From Agromyces aureus (GTDB lineage Bacteria; Actinomycetota; Actinomycetes; Actinomycetales; Microbacteriaceae), in assembly GCF_001660485.1 (NCBI RefSeq), contig NZ_CP013979.1, forward strand, positions 3,534,001 through 3,598,000: a DNA stretch of 64,000 nt, given 5' to 3'. The notes under the pieces are model-generated. The model saw only the letters and a program-made list of their open reading frames with translations, was not told the origin of the DNA and ran no database searches. Below are positions 38,601-48,462 of the stretch, in pieces. Made by a program: the position numbers and the translations under genes. Numbering within the stretch: the stretch's first letter is position 1; each line of letters begins with the position of its first letter.

Positions 38601-39421
38601 CGACCACCATCACCGCGACCGCAGGACTGCGCGACCGGCGCCCCAACCCCCTCCGGGAGGGCTGGCTCATCGCCGGGCGCGACCTGCTGCACTGGGTGCG
38701 CGAACCCTGGGGACTCGTCTTCGGGCTCGCGTTCAACATCATGCTGATCCTGCTGTTCGGCTTCCTCTTCGGCGGCGCCATCGACGTGCCGGGAGGCGGC
38801 GACTACATCGCGTTCCTCCTCCCCGGCATGTTCGCGCTCACGATGCTGTTCGGCCTCGAGAGCACGATGACCGCCATGGCCGAGGACGCGAAACGCGGCA
38901 TCACCGATCGGTTCCGCTCGCTGCCCATCTCGAGTGCCGCGGTCGCACTCGGGCGGGCCATCGCCGACCTCGCGAATTCGGCGCTCAGCCTCGGCGTGCT
39001 CATGGTCGGCGGGCTCGTCATCGGCTGGCGTCCGACCACCGGGCCCGCCGAGATCGCGCTGGGCGTCGTGCTGCTGCTCTGGCTCCGGTTCGCCCTGCTC
39101 TGGCTCGGCATCTTCCTCGGCCTGAGCTTTCGCGGCACGGGCGCGACGACCGCGGTGCAGGTGCTCGTCTGGCCGATCGGGTTCCTCTCGACCGTGTTCG
39201 TCTCGGCCGAGACGATGCCGGGATGGCTCGGGGTCATCGCCACGTGGAACCCGGTGTCGGCCACGGCGACGGCGGCCCGGGAGCTGTTCGGCAACCCGAC
39301 CGGCGTCACCAGCGGGTGGATGGCCGAGAACGCCGTGCTCGCGGCATCCGTCTGGCCGCTCGTGATCACCCTGGTGTTCCTGCCGCTGACGGCCGCGGCC
39401 TACCGCCACCTGCGCCGATAG
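38597..39421 (+). CDS. ABC-2 type exporter permease (DrrB-like)
   Basis: The 274-residue membrane partner of the preceding ATPase has six predicted helices. The conserved ABC-2 segments are TDRFRSLPISSAAVALGR, the cytosolic coupling region, and FVSAETMPGWLGVIATWNPV near the C terminus. The start overlaps the ATPase stop (ATGA) after GAGGAGG. The exported substrate is unknown; TetR control suggests an antibiotic or other toxic compound. Confidence 0.92.
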   Translation: MTTTITATAGLRDRRPNPLREGWLIAGRDLLHWVREPWGLVFGLAFNIMLILLFGFLFGGAIDVPGGGDYIAFLLPGMFALTMLFGLESTMTAMAEDAKRGITDRFRSLPISSAAVALGRAIADLANSALSLGVLMVGGLVIGWRPTTGPAEIALGVVLLLWLRFALLWLGIFLGLSFRGTGATTAVQVLVWPIGFLSTVFVSAETMPGWLGVIATWNPVSATATAARELFGNPTGVTSGWMAENAVLAASVWPLVITLVFLPLTAAAYRHLRR

Positions 39422-39444
39422 CCGCACCGCAGGTCTGCGGGCAG

Positions 39445-39480
39445 CGAGAAGGCCGGACCCGATCGGGCCCGGCCTTCTCG
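39445..39480. terminator. bidirectional hairpin terminator
   Basis: Sixteen-bp arms (39445-39460 and 39465-39480) with one mismatch close over GATC, between the converging exporter and acyl-CoA oxidase genes. Confidence 0.8.
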
Positions 39481-39493
39481 GCGGGTGACGCTC

Positions 39494-41635
39494 CTACTTC
39501 TTGCTCTTCTCCGGAACCGGCAGCGTGCCGTCGGCGCGCTTGGCCGCGTAGTAGGCCCGCGCTTCGTCTTGACGCTCCTGCTCGGCGCCCGAGGCGATCT
39601 TCGCGCGCAGGTGCTCGGGGCCGTAGCCGAACGCGTCGACGAGGTCCTGCGCGTGCGGGCGGAGCCGCTCGATGAGCCGGTCGAGGTACGCGGTCACCGA
39701 CTGGGCGCGCTTCGGCGAGAGGCGGCCGTTGATGAGGTACCAGGCGGCGTGCTGCTCGATGAGTCCCAGCCCGAACAGGTCGCGCACCCACGTCAGCACC
39801 TGCTTGGTGCCCGGGTCGGTGACCTTCGCGAGGCCGCGCGTGAACGCCTCCCACTGCAGCAGCTCCGCGTGGGCACGGGCGGCCTCGATGAGCTCGTTCT
39901 GGTTGCGGTTGAACAGTGCGGCGCCCTCGATCTTCGACAGCTTGCGGGCCTCGCGCAGCCGGCCGGCGATCTCGGCGATCATCGTCTCGACGCGATCGGT
40001 CAGCATCGAGCGCTGCGTGTCGGCGTCGCGGAGCTCCGCGACCGAGCGCGCGGTCGAGCCGAGGTCGGCGATGTTCTGCCCGAGGCGTCGCAGGCCAGTG
40101 CCGTGGTACGCGCGCTCCGCCGTCTCGGTGACGACGTAGCGGGCCATGGCCCCGACATCCGCCTTCGCGAACTGCTTGGAGTAGTCGGTGAGCAGGCGCT
40201 TCGCGACGAGCTGGAGCAGCACGTTGTTGTCGCCCTCGAACGTGACGTACACGTCGAGGTCGGCGCGGAGCCCGACGAGACGGTTCTCGGCGAGGAAGCC
40301 GGACCCGCCGCAGGCCTCACGAGCCTCTTGCAGCGTCTCGAGCGCGTGCCAGGTCGACAGCGGCTTGAGGGATGCGGCGATGGTCTCGAGGTCCTGGCGG
40401 TCCCCGTCGGTGTCGGCCTTGCCCGAGAACACGGCGTCGAACTTCACGAGGAACTCGTCGTGCGCGAAGATCTGCGCGTACGTCGTGGCGAGCTTCGGCA
40501 GCAGGCGGCGCTGGTGGCGCTGGTAGTCGAGGAGCACCTCTTCGTCGGTCTCGCTCGCGGCGTTGAACTGGCGACGCTGGTTGCCGTAGGTCACGGCGAT
40601 CGCGAGCGCCGCGGCCGATGCCGCGTTCGCGGCGCCGTCGAGCGAGACGCGGCCCTGCACGAGCGTGCCGAGCATCGTGAAGAAGCGGCGGCCCGGGCTC
40701 GAGATCGGGCTGGCGTAGGTGCCGTCCTCGGCGACCGAGCCGTAGCGGTTCAGCAGGTTGACGCGGGGAACGCGCACGCCGGTGAAGTGCAGGCGGCCGT
40801 TGTCGATGCCGTTGAGGCCGCCCTTCAGGCCGTCGTCCTCGCCGCCGATGCCCTCGAGGAACGCGCCGTCGGCGTCGCGGAGCGGCACGTAGAACGCGTG
40901 CACGCCGTGGTTGACGCCCTTCGTCACGAGCTGCGCGAACACGACCGCGGCCGTGCCGTGCACCGCGGCGTTGCCGAGGTAGTCCTTCCACGCGCCGCGG
41001 AACGGGGTGTCGATGACGAACTCCTGCGTCGCCTCGTCGTAGGTGGCGGTCGTGCCGATGGACGCGACATCCGACCCGTGACCCGTCTCGGTCATCGCGA
41101 ACGCGCCGGGCACCTCGAGCGACATGATCGCCGGCAGGAAGGTCTCGTGGTGGTACTCGGTGCCGAGGTGCAGCACGGCCGCACCGAAGAGGCCCCACTG
41201 CACACCCGACTTGATCTGCAGGCTCGGATCGGCGAGCACGAGCTCCTCGAACGCGGCGATGTTGCCGCCGTGGTCGTCGTGACCGCCGACCGACTTCGGG
41301 AACGCGCGGTGCACGGCGCCCTGGTCGACGAGGATCTTCAACTGGCCGAGCACGCGCTCGCGGTGCTCGTCCATCGACTGCCCCTCGATGCGCTGCAGCT
41401 CTGGCGAACCGACGCGCTTGCGCGCCTCGAGGCGGATCTCGGGCCACGAGCCGAGCAGCTGGTGACCGAGCGATGCGACGTCGATGCGGGGGCCGGCGGG
41501 CCGGGCGCCTGCGGGGGGCGCCGGGATCGGGGCCGCGGCCGCCTCACGTGCGGGCGTGGCGGGAACGGTCGCGTCGGTCGTCGCGTCGCGGTTCTTCGCG
41601 TCGTTCTTCGTGGATCGGGATGCCGTGTCAACCAT
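39494..41635 (-). CDS. acyl-CoA oxidase / dehydrogenase family protein
   Basis: FAD enzyme for the first step of fatty-acid beta-oxidation (acyl-CoA to enoyl-CoA). The 713 residues include the FAD/substrate segments FAMTETGHGSDVASIGTTA and RGAWKDYLGNAAVHG, then QEAREACGGSGFLAENR and FEGDNNVLLQLVAKRLL, typical of peroxisomal-type acyl-CoA oxidases. The catalytic-base region is near EACGGSGF. The first 50 residues are an Ala/Pro/Thr-rich low-complexity extension. It stands alone between terminators, so it is probably monocistronic. Confidence 0.92.
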   Translation of the reverse strand: MVDTASRSTKNDAKNRDATTDATVPATPAREAAAAPIPAPPAGARPAGPRIDVASLGHQLLGSWPEIRLEARKRVGSPELQRIEGQSMDEHRERVLGQLKILVDQGAVHRAFPKSVGGHDDHGGNIAAFEELVLADPSLQIKSGVQWGLFGAAVLHLGTEYHHETFLPAIMSLEVPGAFAMTETGHGSDVASIGTTATYDEATQEFVIDTPFRGAWKDYLGNAAVHGTAAVVFAQLVTKGVNHGVHAFYVPLRDADGAFLEGIGGEDDGLKGGLNGIDNGRLHFTGVRVPRVNLLNRYGSVAEDGTYASPISSPGRRFFTMLGTLVQGRVSLDGAANAASAAALAIAVTYGNQRRQFNAASETDEEVLLDYQRHQRRLLPKLATTYAQIFAHDEFLVKFDAVFSGKADTDGDRQDLETIAASLKPLSTWHALETLQEAREACGGSGFLAENRLVGLRADLDVYVTFEGDNNVLLQLVAKRLLTDYSKQFAKADVGAMARYVVTETAERAYHGTGLRRLGQNIADLGSTARSVAELRDADTQRSMLTDRVETMIAEIAGRLREARKLSKIEGAALFNRNQNELIEAARAHAELLQWEAFTRGLAKVTDPGTKQVLTWVRDLFGLGLIEQHAAWYLINGRLSPKRAQSVTAYLDRLIERLRPHAQDLVDAFGYGPEHLRAKIASGAEQERQDEARAYYAAKRADGTLPVPEKSKK

Positions 41636-41894
41636 CGTCGGTTCGTCCTTCGTCTGCGCGGGATCAGCTCATTCCACGGTATGACCGGCCGGCGCACCGC
41701 CAAAGCACTGCAGACGAGGCCGACAAAGGCGCGCGGAGACGGCTCGGTGCAGCCTGTGCCAAAGCTACAAAACGGATGCCGCGGGCCTATGCGATGCGCA
41801 CAAGCGTGCGGGCCGATGGGCGTTGGTCACCACGGCACGGGCCGCACCGTGGCTGATGCGACGACGGCCGCCACGCGGCATCCGCGCATCGCGC

Positions 41895-42296
41895 TCAGCT
41901 GTTGAAGAACGCGCTCGCCTTCTTGGACCAGAGCAGCATCAGCCCGATGAACGTGACGAGGATGCTCAACCACTCGCCGACCGGGTTGCCGAGGTTGGCG
42001 ACCGCGATGAACAGCGACGAGATGAGGGAGAACACCATGACCACCGTGATGATGAGGCGCGCCGCCGTGTTGCCGCTGAGCAGGCCGCCCGCGACGATGA
42101 CCGTGATGAGGCCGAGGATGATCGAGACGATCGCCGCCGTGTAGACGGCCCCCGCGCCGCCCCACTGCGGATCGACCGCGATCGCGCTCGCCTGGAAGAA
42201 CTGGATCGTGCCGACGACGATGTCGATCGCACCCGAGATCCACGCGATGATCGCGACGATGGTGACGCCCGCTGGGCGAGCGGTGTTTTGTGCCAT
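41895..42296 (-). CDS. four-helix membrane protein (DUF7144-like)
   Basis: The 133 residues start MAQNTARPAGVTIVAIIAWI and contain four hydrophobic helices joined by short loops. This resembles small actinobacterial membrane proteins now grouped as DUF7144, an assignment from memory. The ATG follows GGGGGATCC; the longer in-frame reading upstream covers intergenic sequence and is rejected. Function unknown. Confidence 0.72.
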   Translation of the reverse strand: MAQNTARPAGVTIVAIIAWISGAIDIVVGTIQFFQASAIAVDPQWGGAGAVYTAAIVSIILGLITVIVAGGLLSGNTAARLIITVVMVFSLISSLFIAVANLGNPVGEWLSILVTFIGLMLLWSKKASAFFNS

Positions 42297-42400
42297 GGTG
42301 GATCCCCCTCCGCCGGGCCGAACGGCGACGACCGGCTTCACGATGATCGTAGCGAGCCGGAGCCCCGGAATGGGCGGATGCCGCGGACGAATCGCCCGCG

Positions 42401-43246
42401 TCACCCGCCGAGTCGGATGGCGACGATGCCCGAGACCGCGCAGACGGTGGCCGTGAGCCGCCACCGGCTGAACGGCTCGCGGAACACGAAGTAGCCGATC
42501 AGCCCGGCGGCGAGCACCCCCGTCTCGCGCAGGGCGGAGACCACCGCGAGCGGAGCCAGCGACTGGGCCCAGACGACGATCGTGTAGGCGGCGAGCGAGA
42601 GGATGCCGCCGAGCACGCCCATCGGCGCATGCCGCCGCATGCCGCGGAGCAGCTCGGCCCGGTCGCGCGAGAGCACGAGGCAGACGAGCGGGATCGTGAC
42701 GCCCTGCATGAGGAACAGCCACGACGCGTATCCGAACGGCTCGCCCGAGAGCCGCACGCCGATGCCGTCGAGCACCGAGTAGGCGGTGATCGTGACGCCG
42801 ACCGCGACCGCCATCAGCGTTCCGGCCGGGCCCCCGCGCCCCTTCGGCGACCACGACAGCGCGAACAGGGCGATCGCGACGACGGCGACCCCGGCGAGCT
42901 GGGCCGGGGTCATCCGCTCGCCGAGGAACACCGTCGCGATCAGCGTGATGCCGAGCACCGCGATGCCCCGGGTCAGCGGATAGGTGCGGCCGAACTCCGA
43001 CTTCGCGTACGCCGCCGTCAGCAGCACGAGGTACAGCGTCTGCACGGCGGCCGAGACCAGCAGGTAGGGCCAGACCTCCCGCGGGGGGAACGGGAGCACG
43101 AGGCATCCGATCGCTCCCACCACGAGGTAGACCGTTCCGATCAGCGCAGACGAGACGAGCCGCGCGGGGATCGCCTTCGCGATCGCGTTCCAGGTGCCGT
43201 GCAGCAGCGCGGCGCCCAGCACGGCGAGGAGGACGCCTGCGCTCAC
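42401..43246 (-). CDS. EamA/DMT family transporter coupled to GH36
   Basis: The 281-residue transporter has ten predicted helices in two EamA repeats (VLGAALLHGTWNAIAK, YPLTRGIAVLGITLIA, VSALRETGVLAAGLIG). Its GTG start overlaps the GH36 alpha-galactosidase stop as GTGA, so the two are cotranscribed and coupled. That suggests transport of a sugar, sugar alcohol or metabolite connected with GH36, by position only. DMT transporters are more often exporters. Confidence 0.85.
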   Translation of the reverse strand: MSAGVLLAVLGAALLHGTWNAIAKAIPARLVSSALIGTVYLVVGAIGCLVLPFPPREVWPYLLVSAAVQTLYLVLLTAAYAKSEFGRTYPLTRGIAVLGITLIATVFLGERMTPAQLAGVAVVAIALFALSWSPKGRGGPAGTLMAVAVGVTITAYSVLDGIGVRLSGEPFGYASWLFLMQGVTIPLVCLVLSRDRAELLRGMRRHAPMGVLGGILSLAAYTIVVWAQSLAPLAVVSALRETGVLAAGLIGYFVFREPFSRWRLTATVCAVSGIVAIRLGG

Positions 43247-45468
43247 GCGGCGGCACCTCCAGGCTCGGCGACGGCGTCGGCAACGGCGCCGTCGACACGC
43301 ACGGCGCGCAGCAGCACCGCCTGCTCCGGCCGGAGCGCGGGCATCACGACGCCGATCGCGGCCAGTGCCGCGCCGGTCGACTCGAGTGGGCCGGCCTCCC
43401 ACCACGGCGCGGGGTCGGCCCCGTGCGGCACCCCGCCGACGAGCACGGGCTCGACACGGTAGCGCTCGCCCGCGTCGAGTCCGGGCAGGCGGATGCGCCC
43501 GGGGCTCGCCACCGAGGATCGCGCGAGCGACACGAACGCGAAGAGGCCCGCCGAGCCGTCGGCCGCGACGACGCCGTTGACCGCGAGCGAGGCGTCGGGA
43601 TGGTCGAGTCGCACCAGCTCGCCGCTGTGGAGCAGCTCGCGATGCTCCTTGTGGAACCGGATCCATGCCTCGAGCTCGGCGAGTTCGGCCGCGCTCGCCT
43701 GACGCAGGTCCCATTCGACGCCGAGGTGGCCGAACAGCGCGGTGATGGCCCGGAACGAGAGCGCGTGAAGCCGGTTCGTCGTGTGCGAGGCGCCCGACGC
43801 GATGTGGGCCCCCATGAGCTCCGGCGGCACCAGCTGCGTCGTCCACCGATTGGTCTGCTGGCGGTCGACGGGGTCGTTGTTGTCGGAGACCCAGATGCGA
43901 TCGGTGCGCTCGAGGACGCCGAGGTCGACCCGGCCGCCACCCGACGAGCACGACTCGATCTCGAGGCCGGGATACCGGGACTTGATCTCGTCGACGAGTC
44001 GGTAGAACGCGAGCGTCTGCTCGTGGACCCCGGCACGGCCGAACGGCGCCGTGCCGGCATCCACGAGGTCGCGGTTGTGATCCCACTTGATGTACGCGAT
44101 GTCGTACTCGGCGAGGATCGCGCACATCGCGTCGCGAACGTGGGCGTACGCCTCGGGGATGCCGAGGTTCAGCACCTGCTGGTTGCGCGACTCCACCGGG
44201 AGCCTGCCGCCCGTCGACATGATCCACTCGGGATGCGACCGCGCGAGGTCGGAGTCCGGGTTCACCATCTCGGGTTCGAACCAGAGGCCGAACCGCATGC
44301 CGAGGTCGCGCACGCGATCGACGAGCGGATGCAGCCCGTTCGGCCAGACGTCGGCCGACACGGTCCAGTCGCCGAGGCCCGCACGATCGCTGCGACGCGC
44401 GCCGAACCATCCGTCGTCGAGCACGAAGCGTTCGATGCCGATCGCCGCCGCCCGCTCGGCGAGGTCGACGAGCGTGTCCTCGTCGTGGTCGAAGTACACC
44501 GCCTCCCACACGTTGAGCGTGACCGGCCTCGGTGAGCGCGGATGCTGCGTGCGTGCCCTGAGGTGACGATGCATGCGTCTCGCCGCATCGTCGAGTCCGG
44601 CACCGTAGATGCCGTAGACCCACGGGCTCTCGTAGTGCTCGCCCTGGGCGAGGCGCACCTCGCCGGGCAGCAGGAGCTCGCCGCCGCCGAGCAGTTGCTC
44701 GCCGCTCAGCACCCGCTCGACCTGGTGCACGTGATTGCCCGACCACGCGGTGTGGACGCCCCAGACCTCGCCGTGGGCGAAGCCGAAGCCCGGCGTGCCC
44801 ACCGAGAGGATCGTCGCCGCGTCGAGCCCGGTGCGGCCGCGGCGGCCCTCGCGCCGATGCGCGCCGACCGTCAGCGTGCGACGTTGCGGCGCGCGCTCCC
44901 CCGCCCAGCGCCCGGCGAAGTCGAGCACCTCGCTCGCGATGGCCGGCGTCGGCAGGCAGAGCATGAGGTCGTTGAGCTGGTAGGCCTCCGCCCCGAGGTT
45001 CTGCAGGTCGGCGCGGGTGCGCACGATGCCGGCCTCGCTGAGTTCCACCGTGAGGGTGAGCGACAGCCGGGCGTCGGCGTCGGCCGCGGTCACGACGAGG
45101 GTTCCAGAGCCGTGGTCCACCACGGTTCGAGCGGATGCCCCGGCCAGCGGGACACCGTCGAGCGTCACCCCGGTCACGCGCCAGAGCGGCGACCACGCGG
45201 CGCCGGCCCTCGACCCGCTGACGCCGGGGCGACCCATCCAGCCGCGGGCGTGCTCGGGGAGGATCGAGATCCGAACGGGCACGTCGACCTCGCTCGCGCC
45301 GACCGGAAGCACGCCGGTCTCGAGCAGCGCTCGATACGCCGACGGGTCGAGCGCACCGCTGTCGGCGCCCCAGTGCACGACCGCGGGCAGCCCGTTCTCG
45401 CCGAGGTCGAGCACGAGGGCGACGCCGCCCGCGCGCATCACCAGACCGAAGTCTTCGATCAGTGTCAT
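43243..45468 (-). CDS. GH36 alpha-galactosidase
   Basis: Removes terminal alpha-galactose from oligosaccharides or galactomannan fragments. The 741 residues have an N-terminal beta-sandwich (about 1-320), a TIM barrel with FVLDDGWFGAR, nucleophile D463 in KWDHNRD and acid/base D529 in SDNNDP, and a C-terminal beta domain. There is no signal peptide, so substrates must be imported. The ATG follows GAGGAATTGAC. It is divergent from lacI across a 44-nt gap holding one LacI operator, and coupled to a DMT transporter downstream. Confidence 0.93.
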   Translation of the reverse strand: MTLIEDFGLVMRAGGVALVLDLGENGLPAVVHWGADSGALDPSAYRALLETGVLPVGASEVDVPVRISILPEHARGWMGRPGVSGSRAGAAWSPLWRVTGVTLDGVPLAGASARTVVDHGSGTLVVTAADADARLSLTLTVELSEAGIVRTRADLQNLGAEAYQLNDLMLCLPTPAIASEVLDFAGRWAGERAPQRRTLTVGAHRREGRRGRTGLDAATILSVGTPGFGFAHGEVWGVHTAWSGNHVHQVERVLSGEQLLGGGELLLPGEVRLAQGEHYESPWVYGIYGAGLDDAARRMHRHLRARTQHPRSPRPVTLNVWEAVYFDHDEDTLVDLAERAAAIGIERFVLDDGWFGARRSDRAGLGDWTVSADVWPNGLHPLVDRVRDLGMRFGLWFEPEMVNPDSDLARSHPEWIMSTGGRLPVESRNQQVLNLGIPEAYAHVRDAMCAILAEYDIAYIKWDHNRDLVDAGTAPFGRAGVHEQTLAFYRLVDEIKSRYPGLEIESCSSGGGRVDLGVLERTDRIWVSDNNDPVDRQQTNRWTTQLVPPELMGAHIASGASHTTNRLHALSFRAITALFGHLGVEWDLRQASAAELAELEAWIRFHKEHRELLHSGELVRLDHPDASLAVNGVVAADGSAGLFAFVSLARSSVASPGRIRLPGLDAGERYRVEPVLVGGVPHGADPAPWWEAGPLESTGAALAAIGVVMPALRPEQAVLLRAVRVDGAVADAVAEPGGAAA

Positions 45469-45497
45469 GTCAATTCCTCTCGAGGGACCCTCGCGAT

Positions 45498-45512
45498 AGT
45501 GTTTACGTCACC
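45498..45512. promoter_or_regulatory. LacI-type operator at lacI/GH36
   Basis: AGTGTTTACGTCACC matches the window-wide consensus AATGTTTRCGTTRMC and ends directly at the lacI ATG, within the 44-nt divergent gap to GH36. Confidence 0.65.
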
Positions 45513-46565
45513 ATGTCGCCCGAATCGAACACTCCGTCTGGACCGGTGCCGCATTCCAGAGCGCGTGCATCGATCATGGACGTCGCCGCGCACGCCGGCG
45601 TCTCCGCGCAGACCGTCTCGCGCGTGGCGAACGGCCAGAACAACGTGCGCCCCACGACCCGCGACAAGGTGCTCGCCTCGATGCAGGCGCTCGGCTACCG
45701 CCCGAACAGCGCGGCGCGGAACCTCAAGTCCGGCCGGTTCCGGAGCATCGGCTTCGTCACCTTCAACCTCGCGACGCTCGGCAACGAGCGCACGCTCAAC
45801 GCGGTCGCCGAGGCATCCGAGGCCGCCGGCTACACGACGACCCTGCTGCCGGTCTTCGACCCGACGCAGCTCGACGTCGCCGGTGCGTTCAGCCGACTCG
45901 AGGAGCAGGCCGTCGACGGCATCATCCTCGTGATGTCCGCCGAGGTCGGCCCACTCGACGACCGGAAGTTCACGGCCGGGCTGCCGCTCGTCATCGTCGA
46001 CTCCGATGCCAAGCTGCCGTACACGATCGTCGACACCGACCAGGAGCAGGGCGCGAAGCTCGCGATGCAGCACCTGCTCGACCTCGGCCACCGCGACATC
46101 GCGCACGTCTCCGGACCCGAGAGCTCGTTCTCGTCGCGGCGTCGCACCGTCACCTACGTGCAGACCATGGCCGACGAGAACCTCCCCGCACGCCCCGTGC
46201 TCGTGGGCGACTGGAGTGCCGCGTCCGGCCTCGCACTGGGGCGCGAGCTCCTCGCGAGCGGCCCCCCGCCGACCGCGGTCTTCGCGGGCAACGACCAGAT
46301 GGCCCTCGGCGTCATGCATGCGATCAAGGAACGCGGATGGAGCGTGCCGCGGGACATCAGCGTGGTCGGGTTCGACGACTCCGAGGAGGCGCTGGTCTAC
46401 TGGCCCTCGCTCACCACGATCCACCAGAACTTCGACAAGGTCGGCAAGAGTGCCACCTCCCTGCTGCTCTCGCTCATCGACGGCGAGCCCGACACCCGGC
46501 AGAAGGTCCTCGTCGAGACGCGACTCGTCGTCCGTGACAGCACCGGGCCCGTGCGACGCGACTGA
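45513..46565 (+). CDS. LacI family transcriptional regulator
   Basis: The 350 residues have an N-terminal LacI helix-turn-helix (about 20-42, IMDVAAHAGVSAQTVSRVAN), the hinge RPNSAARNLKSGR and a periplasmic-binding-protein-like effector domain (PSLTTIHQNFDKVG, VVGFDDSEEALVYWP). It probably represses the surrounding glycosidase and transporter genes until a sugar binds. The start at 45513 is used because the longer frame to 45462 crosses the GH36 start. The operator abuts its ATG, consistent with autoregulation. Confidence 0.92.
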   Translation: MSPESNTPSGPVPHSRARASIMDVAAHAGVSAQTVSRVANGQNNVRPTTRDKVLASMQALGYRPNSAARNLKSGRFRSIGFVTFNLATLGNERTLNAVAEASEAAGYTTTLLPVFDPTQLDVAGAFSRLEEQAVDGIILVMSAEVGPLDDRKFTAGLPLVIVDSDAKLPYTIVDTDQEQGAKLAMQHLLDLGHRDIAHVSGPESSFSSRRRTVTYVQTMADENLPARPVLVGDWSAASGLALGRELLASGPPPTAVFAGNDQMALGVMHAIKERGWSVPRDISVVGFDDSEEALVYWPSLTTIHQNFDKVGKSATSLLLSLIDGEPDTRQKVLVETRLVVRDSTGPVRRD

Positions 46566-46609
46566 CGTCGCCCCGACGAGCGCGGCCCGGTTCGATCGCC
46601 CGAGCACGC

Positions 46610-48388
46610 TCATGCCTCGGTCTGGCCGAGCTCGGGGTGGGCGACGAAGCGGGCGCTCGCCGAGACCGCACCGAGGCTCTCGAAGATCAGGAGCTCGTTC
46701 TCGCCCGCCCGCACGACGGGCGCCGGAACGTAGAGCGTGCGCTGCGGGCCGCGGCTCCAGTAGCGTCCGAGGTTCACGCCGTTGACCCACACGACGCCCT
46801 TGGTCCAGCCGGTCAGCTCGAGCTGGAGGTCGGCCGACGACGCCACCTCGAAGGTGCCGCTCGCGAACACCGGACCCGAGAGCGGGGCGCCGCGTCGCTG
46901 CGAGCCGGCGCCGGGCCCGGCCGCGAGCCCGGCCGCGAGCGCGGTGCGCACGGGTGCGAGGTCGTCGAGGAGGATCGGGGCGGCCGACCATTCGGTGAGC
47001 GGCACGCCGTCGAGGGTCGCGGGCGCGATGAGCCCCTTCGCCTCGCCGAGGCGGGGCCCGTAGTTCACCCCGCCGAGGTTCTCCACGAGCACGGTGAGCT
47101 CGCCCCGCGCGTCCTCCGGCAGCGGCAGCACCCGCTCGTGGAGCTCTCGGTCGAGCGTGCCGACGAACGCCCCGTCGACGAACACCTGGGCCCGGTCGCG
47201 CACCTCGCCGAAGGCGAGCAGCCCGCCGTGCTCGATCTGCGTCGAGTACCGCATGAATCCCCGGATCGAGCCGAACTCCGCGGCGACCGGGAGACGGTCG
47301 AAGGGCTGCGACTCGAAGATCGGCACCGACCACAGCGAGGCGCTGCGGTCGAGGAGCACGTCGAGCTCGGGGGCATCCGCTCGCTCGGCCGGCACCTCGT
47401 CGGGCACCGGGGCGTACTTCGAGATGACCTCGCGGAAGCGCCAGAACTTCTCGGTCGGCGTGCCGTCCTCGGCGAGCGGGGCGTCGTAGTCGTACGAGGT
47501 CGCGATCGGGCGGTACGTGCCCTTGTCGTTCGCGCCGCCCGTGAAGGCGAAGTTGGTACCGCCGTGGAACATGTACACGTTGACGGATGCCCCGGCCGCG
47601 AGCAGTTCGTCGAGCTCGCGGGCGGCGTCCTCCGCCGAGGTCGTGTGGTGGATCTCGCCCCAGCTGTCGAACCATCCGCACCAGAATTCGGAGCACATCA
47701 GCGGACCGGTCGGCTGGTGGCGGCGCAGGGTGGCCAGCCGCTCCCCCACCCGCGAGCCGAACGACCCCGTGCGGTGCAGGCCGTCGAGGCTTCCGTTCTC
47801 GAGCATCTCGTCGAACGGCTGGTCGACGGTGGTCAGCGGCACGTCGATGCCGTGCTCGCGGCTCAGCTCGGTGAGCCGGCGGAGGTAGTCCTCGTCGGCG
47901 CCGTAGGCACCGTACTCGTTCTCGATCTGCACGAGGATCACGGGGCCGCCGAGCTGGACCTGGCGGGGACGCACGATGGCGTAGACCTCGTCGAGGTACT
48001 CCCCGACGGCCGCGAGGTAGGCCTCGTCGTGCGATCGCAGCACGATCGCCTCGTCGGCGACGAGCCACGAGGGAAGGCCGCCGTCATGCCATTCGGCGCA
48101 GATGTAGGGGCCGGGCCGCACGATCGCGTGCATGCCCTCGGCGTGCACCAGGTCGAGGAATCGCGCCAGGTCGAGCTGCCCGGCGGTGCGGAACTCGCCG
48201 CGGGTCGGGGAGTGCTCGTTCCACGGCACGTACGTCTCGATGGCGTTGAGGCCCATGAGGCGCGCCTTGCGGATGCTCTCGCGCCACTGGTCGGGGTGCA
48301 CGCGGAAGTAGTGCAGCGCGCCGGAGAGCACGCGGTGGGGCGAGCCGTCGAGGAGGAAGTCGGTGTCACCGATGGTGAAGTTGGGCAT
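46610..48388 (-). CDS. GH35 beta-galactosidase
   Basis: The 592-residue enzyme hydrolyses terminal beta-galactosides. The TIM barrel carries the acid/base E158 in IENEYG and nucleophile E234 in SEFWCGWFDSWGE, with GGTNFAFTGGAN after it. C-terminal jelly-roll domains follow. There is no signal peptide, so it should be cytosolic. It is last in an importer operon (two permeases, binding protein, GH35), separated from the binding-protein gene by a hairpin. An in-frame extension upstream into that gene is rejected. It converges with lacI. Confidence 0.93.
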   Translation of the reverse strand: MPNFTIGDTDFLLDGSPHRVLSGALHYFRVHPDQWRESIRKARLMGLNAIETYVPWNEHSPTRGEFRTAGQLDLARFLDLVHAEGMHAIVRPGPYICAEWHDGGLPSWLVADEAIVLRSHDEAYLAAVGEYLDEVYAIVRPRQVQLGGPVILVQIENEYGAYGADEDYLRRLTELSREHGIDVPLTTVDQPFDEMLENGSLDGLHRTGSFGSRVGERLATLRRHQPTGPLMCSEFWCGWFDSWGEIHHTTSAEDAARELDELLAAGASVNVYMFHGGTNFAFTGGANDKGTYRPIATSYDYDAPLAEDGTPTEKFWRFREVISKYAPVPDEVPAERADAPELDVLLDRSASLWSVPIFESQPFDRLPVAAEFGSIRGFMRYSTQIEHGGLLAFGEVRDRAQVFVDGAFVGTLDRELHERVLPLPEDARGELTVLVENLGGVNYGPRLGEAKGLIAPATLDGVPLTEWSAAPILLDDLAPVRTALAAGLAAGPGAGSQRRGAPLSGPVFASGTFEVASSADLQLELTGWTKGVVWVNGVNLGRYWSRGPQRTLYVPAPVVRAGENELLIFESLGAVSASARFVAHPELGQTEA

Positions 48389-48414
48389 GCGCTGGTCCTG
48401 TGTCGAGAAATGGA

Positions 48415-48451
48415 CCGCGGGGCAGCCGCCGTGACGGCGACTGCCCCGCGG
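48415..48451 (-). terminator. hairpin between binding protein and GH35 genes
   Basis: Arms 48415-48425 and 48441-48451 (11 bp, perfect) enclose a smaller CCGCC/GGCG stem. Within an operon it may be an mRNA-stabilising or partial-termination stem favouring high binding-protein levels. Confidence 0.55.
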
Positions 48452-48462
48452 GATGATGCGTC

